Positions 52,038-60,891 of a stretch of 64,000 bases of DNA are shown here, in pieces. Each line of letters begins with the position of its first letter. The stretch's first letter is position 1. Under the pieces are notes generated by a model. The model was not told the origin of the DNA and searched no databases. It saw only the letters and a list, made by a program, of their open reading frames with translations. Origin of the DNA: CAYQQU01 sp964419545 (lineage in GTDB: Bacteria; Bacteroidota; Bacteroidia; Chitinophagales; Saprospiraceae); NCBI GenBank assembly GCA_964419545.1, contig CAYQQU010000013.1:28089-92088 (forward strand), in the 5' to 3' direction. The position numbers and the translations under genes are program-made.

Positions 52038-55000
52038 CTAAAAATCCATCCCCAGAGAGATGTACAGCAATGGATCCTGCACCTGCCGCGTTTCGATACC
52101 CCAGGCGTAATCCAGGCGTACGAAGTAACCGAAGAGCATCGTCCGGATGCCGGCGCCGTAGCCGGCGACGATGGGATCGCGGAAGTAGTTGACTTTTACT
52201 TCTACGAAGGGGCCGTTTTGAATAAAAGTCGTGTTCAGCGGGTTCTCATCGCTGTAGGGCGTGGGGCCGGTCCAGGCAGTGCCGACGTCGAAAAAGCCGA
52301 TTACCTGGAAGTTGCGCAGGAAGCTCGACCGTATCCGGTTGGAGAGCATGCGGAAGACCGGCAGGCGCAGTTCCGAATTGACCAGCGCGTAGGAGTTGCC
52401 GTTGCGAATGTTGATGCGGAAACCCCGCATGTTGGTGGCTAGCGTCTGGAATGCGAAGTCGTTGACGTTGGTCGGGATGGGAATATCGTTGTTCTGGCTG
52501 GAGAAAAGCCAGTTGTCGACCCCGCCGAGGTAATACAACATGCGTTCGGAGCCGAAGGAGGTGGCCGCCGCCAGGCGAACCGCGAAGATCGGATACTTGC
52601 CCAAACGCTGATAGTGCCGGGCGTCGACGCCCAGGATGGTCATAAAGCCTTCGTCAAACCGCAGGCTGAACTCGTCGAAGATGGAAAGGTCGAAGCTCTT
52701 GACGAACTCGGCGAAAACTTTGTACCGGGAGCCGTTCTTGATATTGAGGGCCACGTCGAGCGTATTGTCGAATACGTATTCCAGTTTCAGGCCGGCGCGT
52801 TGTTCGGTGAGGGTAGGCTGATCGAAGGTAACGCGCTCGGTGGCCAGGAGCGTGCTGCGGTCGCGGCGCAGCGTCGCCGTAGCGCGCAGGCTGCGAAAGA
52901 TATCGAAAGGATAGCTGACGCCGAACTGGCCGAGGACGATATCCACTTCCCGCCGGCTGGGGACGGTCACGAAATTTTCGTTATCGGCCGAAAGGCGCAG
53001 CGTGCGGCGATAAACGGCGTAGCGCTTATCGAGCCGCTTTTTTTTGTCTTCAAAAGTCAGAAAGTACTCCGCCCCGTTGAAGGTGGTCGGCACCCGGATG
53101 CCGCCTTCGAATTCGTAATCTTCGAAGAGGTCCTTGAAATTGGCTTTCAGCAGGATGCCGGGGGGCGGGTAGTTGAAGCCGTCGGGATTGGCGGCAAAGT
53201 TGTCGAGCCCTTCGAACAACAGGCTATTGTCGAGCTGCGTCGTCACGAAGTCGGTGCGGAACTGCAGCCGGTACGGAACGATGCGCGCCTGCCGAAATTC
53301 GTAAACTTCTTTTTGCTTGACCGCCGGCGCCGGCTCGGGGTCGGTAGGCAAGCCCGGAGGAATAAACGTAAAAGATTCTTTTTCCGCCTCCTCTTCTGCG
53401 GCCTCGGGCTTGGGCAACACCGTCGGCGGCACCTCTTCATCGTCAAATTCACTCTGGAAAAGGTAATTGTCGATGTCGATCTTACCGGTGTCCAGCTTCT
53501 CGACGGGGAGATCTTCTTCTTCGACAGCAGGTTCCTCGACTTCCTGCAGCAGGGTATTCTGCGGCAGTTCGGGCACGGTTTTCGTCCGGTTGAACCCTAC
53601 GCGCCGGCTCTGGAAGCGAGTCATTTCCGCCGGATTGACCGGATCGACCTCCAGGTTGCGGACGAAGATCTGGTCGGTGTTGTCCCGGAAAATGAGCTCC
53701 GCGACTTTGCCCATGCGCGGCGCCGTATGCTGCTCGACGATATTGCGGTCGTAATTGCTGAGGTTGAAAGTGATGGCTCGCTTTTTGATCACCGGCCGGA
53801 TGATGATGGTGTCGATGGCGGTGCTGTCGAGGCTGGCCAGTGACGAATCGGCGTGCATGACGATTTCCGAGCCGTCGTTCAGCCGGATTTCCTGTTCGTA
53901 GTGGTGGATATACGCTTCCAGGTATCCGCCTTCGCGATTGTAAATGCCGCTGCGGTCGGTGAGGTAGAGAAAATGAGTCGTATCCACGCCGGCGGGTTGG
54001 CGCTCGTTGGCCAGCGGCGTATCGGTAACGCGAACCAGTTCTTTTTCGTCGGCGTCGAGATCGTAGTAGAATAAGTCAAAAGTGTTGATGGGCAGGATGG
54101 TGTCCAGCTTCAGATTCTCGAGTAGAGTATCCGGGCGATTGGAAGCGAAGAGTATCCCTTTGCGGTTGTCGACGGTGACGAAGGCGGCGTCCAGGTCGTC
54201 GTAGAAGTCGTTGGTGATGCGTTGCGTTTGCCGGGTATTGGTATAGTACAGGAAGATATCCGACTGTCCTCGTACGGCGCCGGAGAGCACCATGGTGATC
54301 GGATTGATGTAATCCATGCTGTACAGTCGCTGATACTGAGGCGCCATTTCTTCTTCTTCCGACTTTCCGGTCGTGATGTCATAGCGCATCAGCTTGATCA
54401 CGTCGCGTTCTTCGTACATGATGGCCACCTCTACGTTATTGGGGTTCCAGGCCAGCAGTGGGTAGTTGTAATCGGTGGCCTGGAAAGCGTTGCGGAAGCC
54501 GTTTTTGAGGATCACCTCCCGCTCGCCGGTCTGCACGTCCTGCAGATAGACCTTGGAGCGGCCGATCTCGTTGAGTACATAAACGACCTTGCGTCCGTCG
54601 GGGCTGATCTTGAGCTGGCTGGCCGGCAGGTTGCGTTTGTTTTTGAACTCGGCCCGGTCAGGCGGCGGCGCCTGGCGGACGGTCGTCTCCGACTGGTAGC
54701 GGCGTTTGAAGAAGATGGACCAGCTGCTGGTGATCGTCTCGTAGGAGCTGCCCAGTACGTAGAGGAACCCGCTTTCCACGCTGCGGTTGATGCGGGTGAG
54801 ATAAAGCAGGTTGGAAACGGTAGAAAAGCCGTAATTTTCGCCGATAAAATACCAGAGGGATTGCCCGGCGAGCTCGGGGTCTTGCTCCGCCAGCCAGTCG
54901 AAACCTTCGAATTCTTCGCTGAGGATGGCGTCGCGCAGGCGGTTGTCCAGGTCGGTGTTCCAGCGTTTTCCGACGTAAGCCACCAGCCCGTCCTTAAACC

Positions 55001-55508
55001 AGTCGGGCAGGTTCATCATCACAGCGTTCTGTACGATCTCCTGCAGGTTGGAGCCGAAGAGCATGGCGTTGAGATAAACCGAAGCAATGCCCTCGCGGAT
55101 CTGGCGGCGCAGGTGGTTGTGGTCGCCGTTGAAATAAACGAAAACTTTGTTGCCGACGATCTTGGTTTGGCCGCCGGTATTGGTAAAAGCTTCCTCGCTG
55201 CCGATGTTGCTTTGTTTGAGGTCGGTGATGTCGGTGTAAACGATGATGCGGATCTTTTCGTTGATCCGGTGTTCGAGGATGTTCTGGATTTCGGCGAAGT
55301 CGTATTCGGCCAGCTGGACCACCGACTGTCCGATGAGCCTGGCTTCCCCGTACCAGTAGGTGATGAAGTTGTCGCTTTCGTATTGCATCCACTCGTCGAA
55401 GTCACGATGGTACTGTACCCGGTTCTTGCCGAAGGTCGTTTGGGTGCCCTGAGCCGTCAGCCCCAGGCTGAAGAGCAGGAAAGAGATCAGTAAAATAGCT
55501 TTCTGCAT
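52038..55508 (-). CDS. Large outer-membrane protein: peptidase-like N-terminus, PD40 propeller, Omp85-like barrel
   Basis: A 1,156-residue protein with three parts. After a signal peptide (MQKAILLISFLL...TAQG), residues ~20-260 resemble a gluzincin-type peptidase (LPDWFKDGLVAYVGKRW), but the expected HExxH is REGIA, so it should be inactive. Next comes a PD40/WD40-like TolB-type propeller region (KISPDGRKVVYVLN). The last ~450 residues are a beta-barrel with the Omp85/BamA-like C-terminal strands. Similar Bacteroidota proteins are of unknown function. The ATG at 55508 starts the signal peptide; the longer frame has 15 extra residues. Confidence 0.8.
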   Translation of the reverse strand: MQKAILLISFLLFSLGLTAQGTQTTFGKNRVQYHRDFDEWMQYESDNFITYWYGEARLIGQSVVQLAEYDFAEIQNILEHRINEKIRIIVYTDITDLKQSNIGSEEAFTNTGGQTKIVGNKVFVYFNGDHNHLRRQIREGIASVYLNAMLFGSNLQEIVQNAVMMNLPDWFKDGLVAYVGKRWNTDLDNRLRDAILSEEFEGFDWLAEQDPELAGQSLWYFIGENYGFSTVSNLLYLTRINRSVESGFLYVLGSSYETITSSWSIFFKRRYQSETTVRQAPPPDRAEFKNKRNLPASQLKISPDGRKVVYVLNEIGRSKVYLQDVQTGEREVILKNGFRNAFQATDYNYPLLAWNPNNVEVAIMYEERDVIKLMRYDITTGKSEEEEMAPQYQRLYSMDYINPITMVLSGAVRGQSDIFLYYTNTRQTQRITNDFYDDLDAAFVTVDNRKGILFASNRPDTLLENLKLDTILPINTFDLFYYDLDADEKELVRVTDTPLANERQPAGVDTTHFLYLTDRSGIYNREGGYLEAYIHHYEQEIRLNDGSEIVMHADSSLASLDSTAIDTIIIRPVIKKRAITFNLSNYDRNIVEQHTAPRMGKVAELIFRDNTDQIFVRNLEVDPVNPAEMTRFQSRRVGFNRTKTVPELPQNTLLQEVEEPAVEEEDLPVEKLDTGKIDIDNYLFQSEFDDEEVPPTVLPKPEAAEEEAEKESFTFIPPGLPTDPEPAPAVKQKEVYEFRQARIVPYRLQFRTDFVTTQLDNSLLFEGLDNFAANPDGFNYPPPGILLKANFKDLFEDYEFEGGIRVPTTFNGAEYFLTFEDKKKRLDKRYAVYRRTLRLSADNENFVTVPSRREVDIVLGQFGVSYPFDIFRSLRATATLRRDRSTLLATERVTFDQPTLTEQRAGLKLEYVFDNTLDVALNIKNGSRYKVFAEFVKSFDLSIFDEFSLRFDEGFMTILGVDARHYQRLGKYPIFAVRLAAATSFGSERMLYYLGGVDNWLFSSQNNDIPIPTNVNDFAFQTLATNMRGFRINIRNGNSYALVNSELRLPVFRMLSNRIRSSFLRNFQVIGFFDVGTAWTGPTPYSDENPLNTTFIQNGPFVEVKVNYFRDPIVAGYGAGIRTMLFGYFVRLDYAWGIETRQVQDPLLYISLGMDF

Positions 55509-55691
55509 GTCTATTTTTTTCGCGAAAACAGCCGGAATGGCTACGATAACCATTCAACAGATTGACTTAAAGCATAGTTTTGGAAACTGTTCGGTTTGCG
55601 CGGCCGCCGTACAAAACGAGAACATTGGTTCGTAGCATCGTTCTAAATTAAACGATTATACCAAGAAACACCAGACAAAAAGAAAAAAAGC

Positions 55692-56330
55692 ATGGCTAGT
55701 GTAGTCGGTTTAACATTCAATCCTTTTCAGGAAAATACCTTTCTCGTCTACGATGAGACGGGCGAGTGCATCATTTTTGACCCGGGCTGCTACGACCGCG
55801 ACGAGCAGCGCGAGCTGGAGCGACAAGTGGAATCGTTGCAGCTGCGGCCCGTACGCCTGATCAACACCCATTGCCACATAGATCACGTTTTCGGCAACCG
55901 CTTTGTCGCCGAGCGCTATGGTCTTCCCCTGGAGATTCACCGCGGCGAATTGCCCGTACTCGAGTCTTTGCCGCAGGCGGCGATGATGTTCGGCATTCCC
56001 GTACCGGAAGCTTCTCCCGCCCCGGGGCGTTTTATCGAAGCGGACGAAGTGATTCAATTCGGACAGACGCGCCTCGAAGTGCTCTTCACGCCGGGACATT
56101 CGCCGGCCAGCCTTTCCTTCTTTTGCCGGGAAGACCGGTTTTTAATCGCCGGCGACGTTCTCTTTTACGGCAGCATCGGGCGCACCGATCTGCCGGGGGG
56201 CGATTTCAATACCCTGATTGCCAGCATCAAGGAAAAGCTGTTTCCGCTGGGCGACGACGTGCGGGTTTATCCGGGCCACGGCCCTGCGACCAATATCGGC
56301 TTCGAGCGTCAGAACAATCCGTTTCTGTAA
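55692..56330 (+). CDS. Metallo-beta-lactamase-fold hydrolase
   Basis: A 212-residue hydrolase of the MBL fold, glyoxalase II-like. Metal ligands are in THCHIDHVFGN (HxHxDH), TPGHSPAS, GDVLF and YPGHGPATNIGFER. The compact, about-210-residue form is typical of GloB2/YcbL-type thioester or persulfide hydrolases; without the glutathione-binding C-terminal domain the substrate is open. Its stop overlaps the hairpin motif at 56330. Confidence 0.9.
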   Translation: MASVVGLTFNPFQENTFLVYDETGECIIFDPGCYDRDEQRELERQVESLQLRPVRLINTHCHIDHVFGNRFVAERYGLPLEIHRGELPVLESLPQAAMMFGIPVPEASPAPGRFIEADEVIQFGQTRLEVLFTPGHSPASLSFFCREDRFLIAGDVLFYGSIGRTDLPGGDFNTLIASIKEKLFPLGDDVRVYPGHGPATNIGFERQNNPFL

Positions 56331-56347
56331 AACCCGCAATGGGTTCA
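56330..56347 (-). repeat. Stop-codon hairpin motif shared by MBL gene and rnhB
   Basis: On the minus strand this is TGAACCCATTGCGGGTTT, beginning with the rnhB stop codon TGA and folding into AACCC-ATTGC-GGGTT. On the plus strand its first base is the last base of the MBL stop codon. The same 18-mer occurs at 59776-59793 with the same stop-codon register. It resembles the borders of repeat family B. Confidence 0.7.
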
Positions 56348-56917
56348 TAATTTAAAGGAACGCCGGTGCTCGGGCGTAGGGCCGAAAGCACGAATGGCCC
56401 GGCGGTGAGCCGCAGTAGGATAACCCTTATTTTTCTCCCAGCCGTACTGGGGGTATTGTGTTGCGATCTGCATCATATAATCGTCGCGGTGGGTCTTGGC
56501 GAGAATAGAAGCCGCCGCGATAGACAGCATTTTGCTGTCTCCCTTGACTATGCAATGGTGCGGGATGTTGCGATATGGCAGAAAGCGGTTGCCGTCGATC
56601 AACAGGCATTCCGGTACGACCGCCAGCCGTTCGACGGCCCGGTGCATCGCCGTAAAAGAAGCTTTGAGTATGTTGATCCGGTCGATCTCCCCCGGAGAAA
56701 CACTCGCTACCGCCCAGGCCAGCGCCGATGATTCCACGACAGCCCGGGCCCGGTCGCGCTGCTTTGCGGAAAGCTTCTTGGAGTCGCGCAGCAGTTCGTT
56801 TCGAAAGTCGGGCGGCATGATGACCGCCGCCGCAAAAACCGGCCCCGCCAGACACCCGCGGCCGGCTTCGTCACAGCCCGCTTCGATAATACCCCGGTGT
56901 AAAAAAGGTGTTAACAT
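56345..56917 (-). CDS. rnhB: Ribonuclease HII
   Basis: A 190-residue enzyme that cuts RNA in RNA-DNA hybrids and at single misincorporated ribonucleotides. GCDEAGRGCLAGP carries catalytic Asp16 and Glu17; the third acidic residue sits in CLLIDGNRF, and GDSKMLSIAAASILAK is the conserved C-terminal block. The stop TGA forms the first bases of the hairpin motif at 56330-56347. It is convergent with the MBL hydrolase gene. Confidence 0.95.
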   Translation of the reverse strand: MLTPFLHRGIIEAGCDEAGRGCLAGPVFAAAVIMPPDFRNELLRDSKKLSAKQRDRARAVVESSALAWAVASVSPGEIDRINILKASFTAMHRAVERLAVVPECLLIDGNRFLPYRNIPHHCIVKGDSKMLSIAAASILAKTHRDDYMMQIATQYPQYGWEKNKGYPTAAHRRAIRAFGPTPEHRRSFKL

Positions 56918-56963
56918 GATGGGGAACCTTTTATTCCTGCTCGAAAATGTATAGATTGTTCAT

Positions 56964-57123
56964 GAACCCGGTGCGGGTTGGTGATCGGCCTGCAAACTGC
57001 CTTTTTTTGATTACACTTTGTTGTAAAAACCCGCATTTAGCTCAGGCTAAAATCCGGTTTTCGCGCCCGTCTTATCAAAAAAGGAATGTTTTTCGGCTCA
57101 AAGACCAAAACCGCAATGGGCTC
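56964..57123. repeat. ~160-bp dispersed element, family B copy 2
   Basis: This element lies in the 356-bp gap (56918-57273) between rnhB and the DUF5686 gene. It aligns with the reverse complement of 42091-42243 and begins GAACCCGGTGCGGGTTGG and ends GCAATGGGCTC. Identity is lower than in family A, with several small indels. The shared borders GAACCC..TGCGGGTT also match the stop-codon hairpin motifs nearby. It encodes nothing I recognise; the remaining gap presumably holds the promoters of the flanking divergent genes. Confidence 0.78.
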
Positions 57124-57273
57124 TATCTCAAAAGTAGGGGAAAAGCATTGATTTTTTCCTTCGAACAGACAAGACGAAACACCTCCTTGCTATAAACCGT
57201 TAAACAGCAAACTATTTTTCCAAGAGAGCGGGCCGGCCCCGAACGTGCATTCTCAGAAATACTAGTCACCATT

Positions 57274-59778
57274 ATGTACCGTTATTTTCTGGTACTGTTT
57301 TGTCTATTGCCCATCGCCTTACAAGCACAAGTCCGGATCATCAGCGGACGGGCTATCGACGCGGATACGGAAGAAGGCCTCGCTTTCGCCAATATCTTTT
57401 GCCCCGGCGCCCAGCAAGGCGTTTCCACCGATGTCGACGGCTACTACGAGCTCGTGCTGCGGGGAGCCGCCGACAGCCTCACCGCTTCGGCCATCGGTTA
57501 CCGGAGCGTCACCAAAACGCTTGGGCCCGATTCGGTACAAACCATAAATTTCTACCTCTCCTCTTCAGAACTGACCCTCTCCGAAGTGGTCGTCATCGCC
57601 GGCGAAAACCCGGCCAACGCCATCGTGCGGGGTATCATCGAACACAAAGCCGAAAACCGTATCGAAGGGTTCAACTCCTTCCAATATGAAAGTTACGCCA
57701 AAGTAGAACTCGACCTGGAGAACATACCGGAGCGGCTGCGCAACAGCAAGCTCATGAAGCCGTTCGCTTTTATCTTCGACAATATCGACAGCACTTCCGA
57801 TGAGCGTCCTTTCCTGCCGGTTTACCTCAACGAAACCGTTTCCGACGTCTTCTACGTCAAAAGTGAAGGAAAACCGAAGCAGGTGCCCCGCGCCCAGCGA
57901 ACCTCGGGCATCGACAACCAGACGGTCATCGATTTCATCCAACGCATCCACGAGGATTTCAGCATCTACGACGACTGGATCTACGTGCTCGAAAAGCCGT
58001 TCGTGAGCCCGTTCTCCAATTCCGGCCTCGGTTATTACGAATACTACATCATCGACAGCACCTTCATCGACGGCGTGTGGAGCCGCAAGCTGAAGTTCAA
58101 ACCCAAACGCCGGGCGGACAATACCTTCTACGGCGAATTCTGGGTGGCCGATTCCACCTTCGCCGTTCAGCGCCTCAGCATGCGGATGAGCCCCAACGTC
58201 AATATCAACCTGGTCAGCCGCATCATCATCTACCAGGAGCTGAGCCGGCGGGGCGAACACTGGCTGCCCGCTAAGCAAAAGATGGTGGTCGATTTCCGGC
58301 CGGCGGAAGAAGCCCCCGGCATGATCGGCCGGCGTACCGAAACGTTCCGCCATTTTCGCATCGAACAGGAAGAGATCAACAACCGCTACGAGCAAAGCGA
58401 TACTTACTATTTCGACGACGAACTGGAACGCGACGACAGCTACTGGGAACAGGCCCGGCACGAACCGCTTACCGATAACGAGGCGGCGATCTACCAAATG
58501 GTAGACAGCATCCAGAACGTGCCGATCTACAAAACCTACGTCCAGGTGCTGGAAACCATATTCAAAGGCTACTTCGTTACCCAAAACGGATGGGAATTCG
58601 GCCCTTACCTCTCGGTTTTCAGCGTCAACCCCGTGGAAGGAAGCCGCTTTCGGATGGGGTTTCGCACCAATACCGACTTCAGTAGCTCCTACCGCTTCGG
58701 CGGCTACCTGGCCTACGGACTGCGAGACGAAACCTTCAAATACGGCGCCGACCTGCAGTGGCTGATCCGGCGCCGGCCCCGCACGCTCATGGGCGCCGCT
58801 TTCCTCAACGATATCAGCCTGAATAGCGAAAGCAGCGAGGATTTTCGCGAAAGCGACCTGCTGACCGGCTCGCTGCGCCGGGATATCCCCATGAAACTGA
58901 TCCGGGTGACGGAAGGAAAATTGTACTACGAGCGGTTCTGGAAGAACGGCCTGTCTAACCGCGTTACTCTGCTGCACCGAAGAATGGACCCCTACGGCAA
59001 CCTGGGCGAGGAGAATACCGGCTTCAACTACGCCTATCTGACCGATCCGGGGTCTGAAGCCGATGTGGACACCACCATCAAAACGACCGAGCTGATCCTG
59101 AAGACGCGTTTTGCAAAAGGAGAAGAATTCATCGACCTGGGCTTTTCCCGGGCCAGCACCGGTTCCGACCAGCCGATCATCGAGCTGCAATACACGCTGG
59201 GCGTCGACGGCGTGCTGGAGAGCGATTATACTTATCACAAACTCTCGCTCTACTATCGCCACTGGTTCTATCTCAATCCCATGGGATGGACGTCTTACCG
59301 GTTTAAAATGGGCAAGGTGTTCGGCGACGTTCCTTTTTTACTCATGGAAGTACATCCGGGCAACGAAGCTTTCTTTATGAGTCGCAGCATCTTCAACCTG
59401 ATCAACCGCTACGAGTTTGCAAGCGATACCTACGCTTCCTTTATGGTAGAACACCATTTTGACGGGTTCCTGCTCAACCGCGTTCCCCTGCTGCGAAAGC
59501 TGGGTTTTCGCACCGTTTTGTCTTTTAAAGGCGTAATCGGCGAGATCAGCGATCGCAACCGTTCGGCCAACCGGCTGAACGCTTTCCGCCCGGAATTGGC
59601 GGGCGCCCAGGTGTACAGCGGTTTTCGCGCGCCGAACCGGCCCTACCTGGAAGCAGGGGTCGGCATCGAGAATATCCTGCGCATCGTCCGCATCGATGCT
59701 TTGTGGCGCCTCAGCTACCTCGACAACCCCGAGGCCTCGCCTTTCGGCATCCGCGCCGGCTTGGCGTTTTACTTTTGA
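57274..59778 (+). CDS. DUF5686 outer-membrane protein with CarboxypepD-reg-like domain
   Basis: An 834-residue exported protein. A signal peptide (MYRYFLVLFCLLPIALQAQ) is followed by a carboxypeptidase-regulatory-like beta-sandwich (RIISGRAIDADTEEGLAFANIF, about residues 22-110), as at the N-terminus of TonB-dependent receptors, then the DUF5686 region and a predicted beta-barrel with Tyr- and Phe-rich strands, ending FGIRAGLAFYF. No TonB box or plug is evident, so it is not a TonB receptor proper. Function is unknown. The stop TGA begins the hairpin motif. Confidence 0.86.
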   Translation: MYRYFLVLFCLLPIALQAQVRIISGRAIDADTEEGLAFANIFCPGAQQGVSTDVDGYYELVLRGAADSLTASAIGYRSVTKTLGPDSVQTINFYLSSSELTLSEVVVIAGENPANAIVRGIIEHKAENRIEGFNSFQYESYAKVELDLENIPERLRNSKLMKPFAFIFDNIDSTSDERPFLPVYLNETVSDVFYVKSEGKPKQVPRAQRTSGIDNQTVIDFIQRIHEDFSIYDDWIYVLEKPFVSPFSNSGLGYYEYYIIDSTFIDGVWSRKLKFKPKRRADNTFYGEFWVADSTFAVQRLSMRMSPNVNINLVSRIIIYQELSRRGEHWLPAKQKMVVDFRPAEEAPGMIGRRTETFRHFRIEQEEINNRYEQSDTYYFDDELERDDSYWEQARHEPLTDNEAAIYQMVDSIQNVPIYKTYVQVLETIFKGYFVTQNGWEFGPYLSVFSVNPVEGSRFRMGFRTNTDFSSSYRFGGYLAYGLRDETFKYGADLQWLIRRRPRTLMGAAFLNDISLNSESSEDFRESDLLTGSLRRDIPMKLIRVTEGKLYYERFWKNGLSNRVTLLHRRMDPYGNLGEENTGFNYAYLTDPGSEADVDTTIKTTELILKTRFAKGEEFIDLGFSRASTGSDQPIIELQYTLGVDGVLESDYTYHKLSLYYRHWFYLNPMGWTSYRFKMGKVFGDVPFLLMEVHPGNEAFFMSRSIFNLINRYEFASDTYASFMVEHHFDGFLLNRVPLLRKLGFRTVLSFKGVIGEISDRNRSANRLNAFRPELAGAQVYSGFRAPNRPYLEAGVGIENILRIVRIDALWRLSYLDNPEASPFGIRAGLAFYF

Positions 59779-59795
59779 ACCCATTGCGGGTTTGG
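59776..59795 (+). repeat. Stop-codon hairpin motif after the DUF5686 gene
   Basis: TGAACCCATTGCGGGTTTGG begins with the stop codon TGA of the preceding gene and is identical over 18 bases to the motif at 56330-56347. The AACCC/GGGTT stem has a 5-base loop; no T-run follows, so it is not an ordinary terminator. Confidence 0.68.
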
Positions 59796-59845
59796 CCTTG
59801 TTCAGCACCAACATGAGCTACCTGAAATTAACCTACTAAAGGCAT

Positions 59846-60496
59846 TTATTCCAGCAGCTGCAACTGCTCGAAGAGTTCGTCCAGTTCGTCAAAAGACTTG
59901 AAGCCGACCTTTTCTTCGGCGCCGCCGCGCAAACTGAGCCCCAGCGGTTGCACCTGTGCGAGCAACCGGTTCAATTGGGAAGGGTTTAGGTCAATACTGA
60001 TCAGAATGGGGAAGGATTGAGCGATCTCCCGCAGCCAGGATAGCGACAGCTTGGTTTCGGTTTCCAGATCGGCCCAGGTGATGCCGTTTTTTTCGAAGTC
60101 GAGGAGAAAAGCGGCAACCAGGGCGCTCTCGGCTTCCATTTGTTCGCCAATGGCGGAAGGAGCAGCGTCTCGTTCGATGACCAGCTCGCGGATCAGCGGA
60201 GCTTTGCCATGCAGTTCGGCGAGCAGCTCCTGGTCAGCAACCGGGGCGACCTGTATGGCGTCGAGCTCCATCAGGTCGACCGCCGTGGCGATCTCTCCTG
60301 CCGATTGCAGTCCGAACTCCCCGCAGAACTTGGGGCCGTCCACCCATTCCTTGATGGCCTGCACCATTTGCGGCTGCAGATAGCTGCCGTCGCTGGGATC
60401 GAGGCAGAAGCCCATCCATTCTACTTCGAAAGCAGCAAAATATCGGGCGTCGGTGAGGTTGGTGATCGAACTGGCTTTTACTTTTGTACGGAGCAT
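59846..60496 (-). CDS. TrpF-like beta/alpha-barrel protein, probably not phosphoribosylanthranilate isomerase
   Basis: A 216-residue TIM-barrel protein with TrpF-like order: KVKASSITNLTDARYFAAFEVEWMGF at the start, LLDFEKNGITWADL in the middle and GLSLRGGAEEKVGFKSFDEL at the end. The catalytic Cys of TrpF (KICGIT) is replaced by Ala-Ser (KASSIT), and the GGSGK phosphate loop is missing. It should therefore not make CdRP. No other tryptophan-pathway gene is nearby. A sugar-phosphate-binding or regulatory role is possible; function unknown. Confidence 0.75.
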   Translation of the reverse strand: MLRTKVKASSITNLTDARYFAAFEVEWMGFCLDPSDGSYLQPQMVQAIKEWVDGPKFCGEFGLQSAGEIATAVDLMELDAIQVAPVADQELLAELHGKAPLIRELVIERDAAPSAIGEQMEAESALVAAFLLDFEKNGITWADLETETKLSLSWLREIAQSFPILISIDLNPSQLNRLLAQVQPLGLSLRGGAEEKVGFKSFDELDELFEQLQLLE

Positions 60497-60526
60497 GAAT
60501 TCGTTTTAAAATGCCGTGCAAAAATA

Positions 60527-60862
60527 ATGGATTTTATGGCGGAACGTAATTATTACGAACGCGTTTACGCAGCTACCCGGCGCATCCCGCGCGGCCGTGT
60601 CAGCACTTACGGCGCCATTGCCGATGCGCTGGCGCTGGGGTCGGCGCGCATGGTGGGCTGGGCCCTCAACAAAAGTTTCGGCATGGGCGACGTGCCGGCG
60701 CACCGCGTGGTGAACCGGCGGGGAGAACTCAGCGGCCGCAACCACTTTCCGACGCCGACCATGATGCAGGAACTGCTCGAACAGGAAGGGGTAAAAGTGG
60801 TTGATCATAAAGTAGTCGAGTTCGAAAACCTCTTCTGGCATCCGGCTGAAGAAAGCGAATGA
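60527..60862 (+). CDS. Alkyltransferase-like (ATL) DNA-binding protein
   Basis: A 111-residue protein matching the C-terminal DNA-binding domain of O6-alkylguanine methyltransferase (YAATRRIPRGRVSTYGAIADALALGSARMVGWAL). The methyl-accepting Cys of the PCHRV motif is replaced: VPAHRVVN. Such ATL proteins cannot transfer the alkyl group; they flip out O6-alkylguanine and hand the lesion to nucleotide excision repair. ATG at 60527 gives MDFMAERN; the second Met at 60536 is possible. The start lies 30 bases from the divergent TrpF-like gene. Confidence 0.88.
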   Translation: MDFMAERNYYERVYAATRRIPRGRVSTYGAIADALALGSARMVGWALNKSFGMGDVPAHRVVNRRGELSGRNHFPTPTMMQELLEQEGVKVVDHKVVEFENLFWHPAEESE

Positions 60863-60891
60863 TTTGTTTTAACCGCAAAATTAGAATAGCT

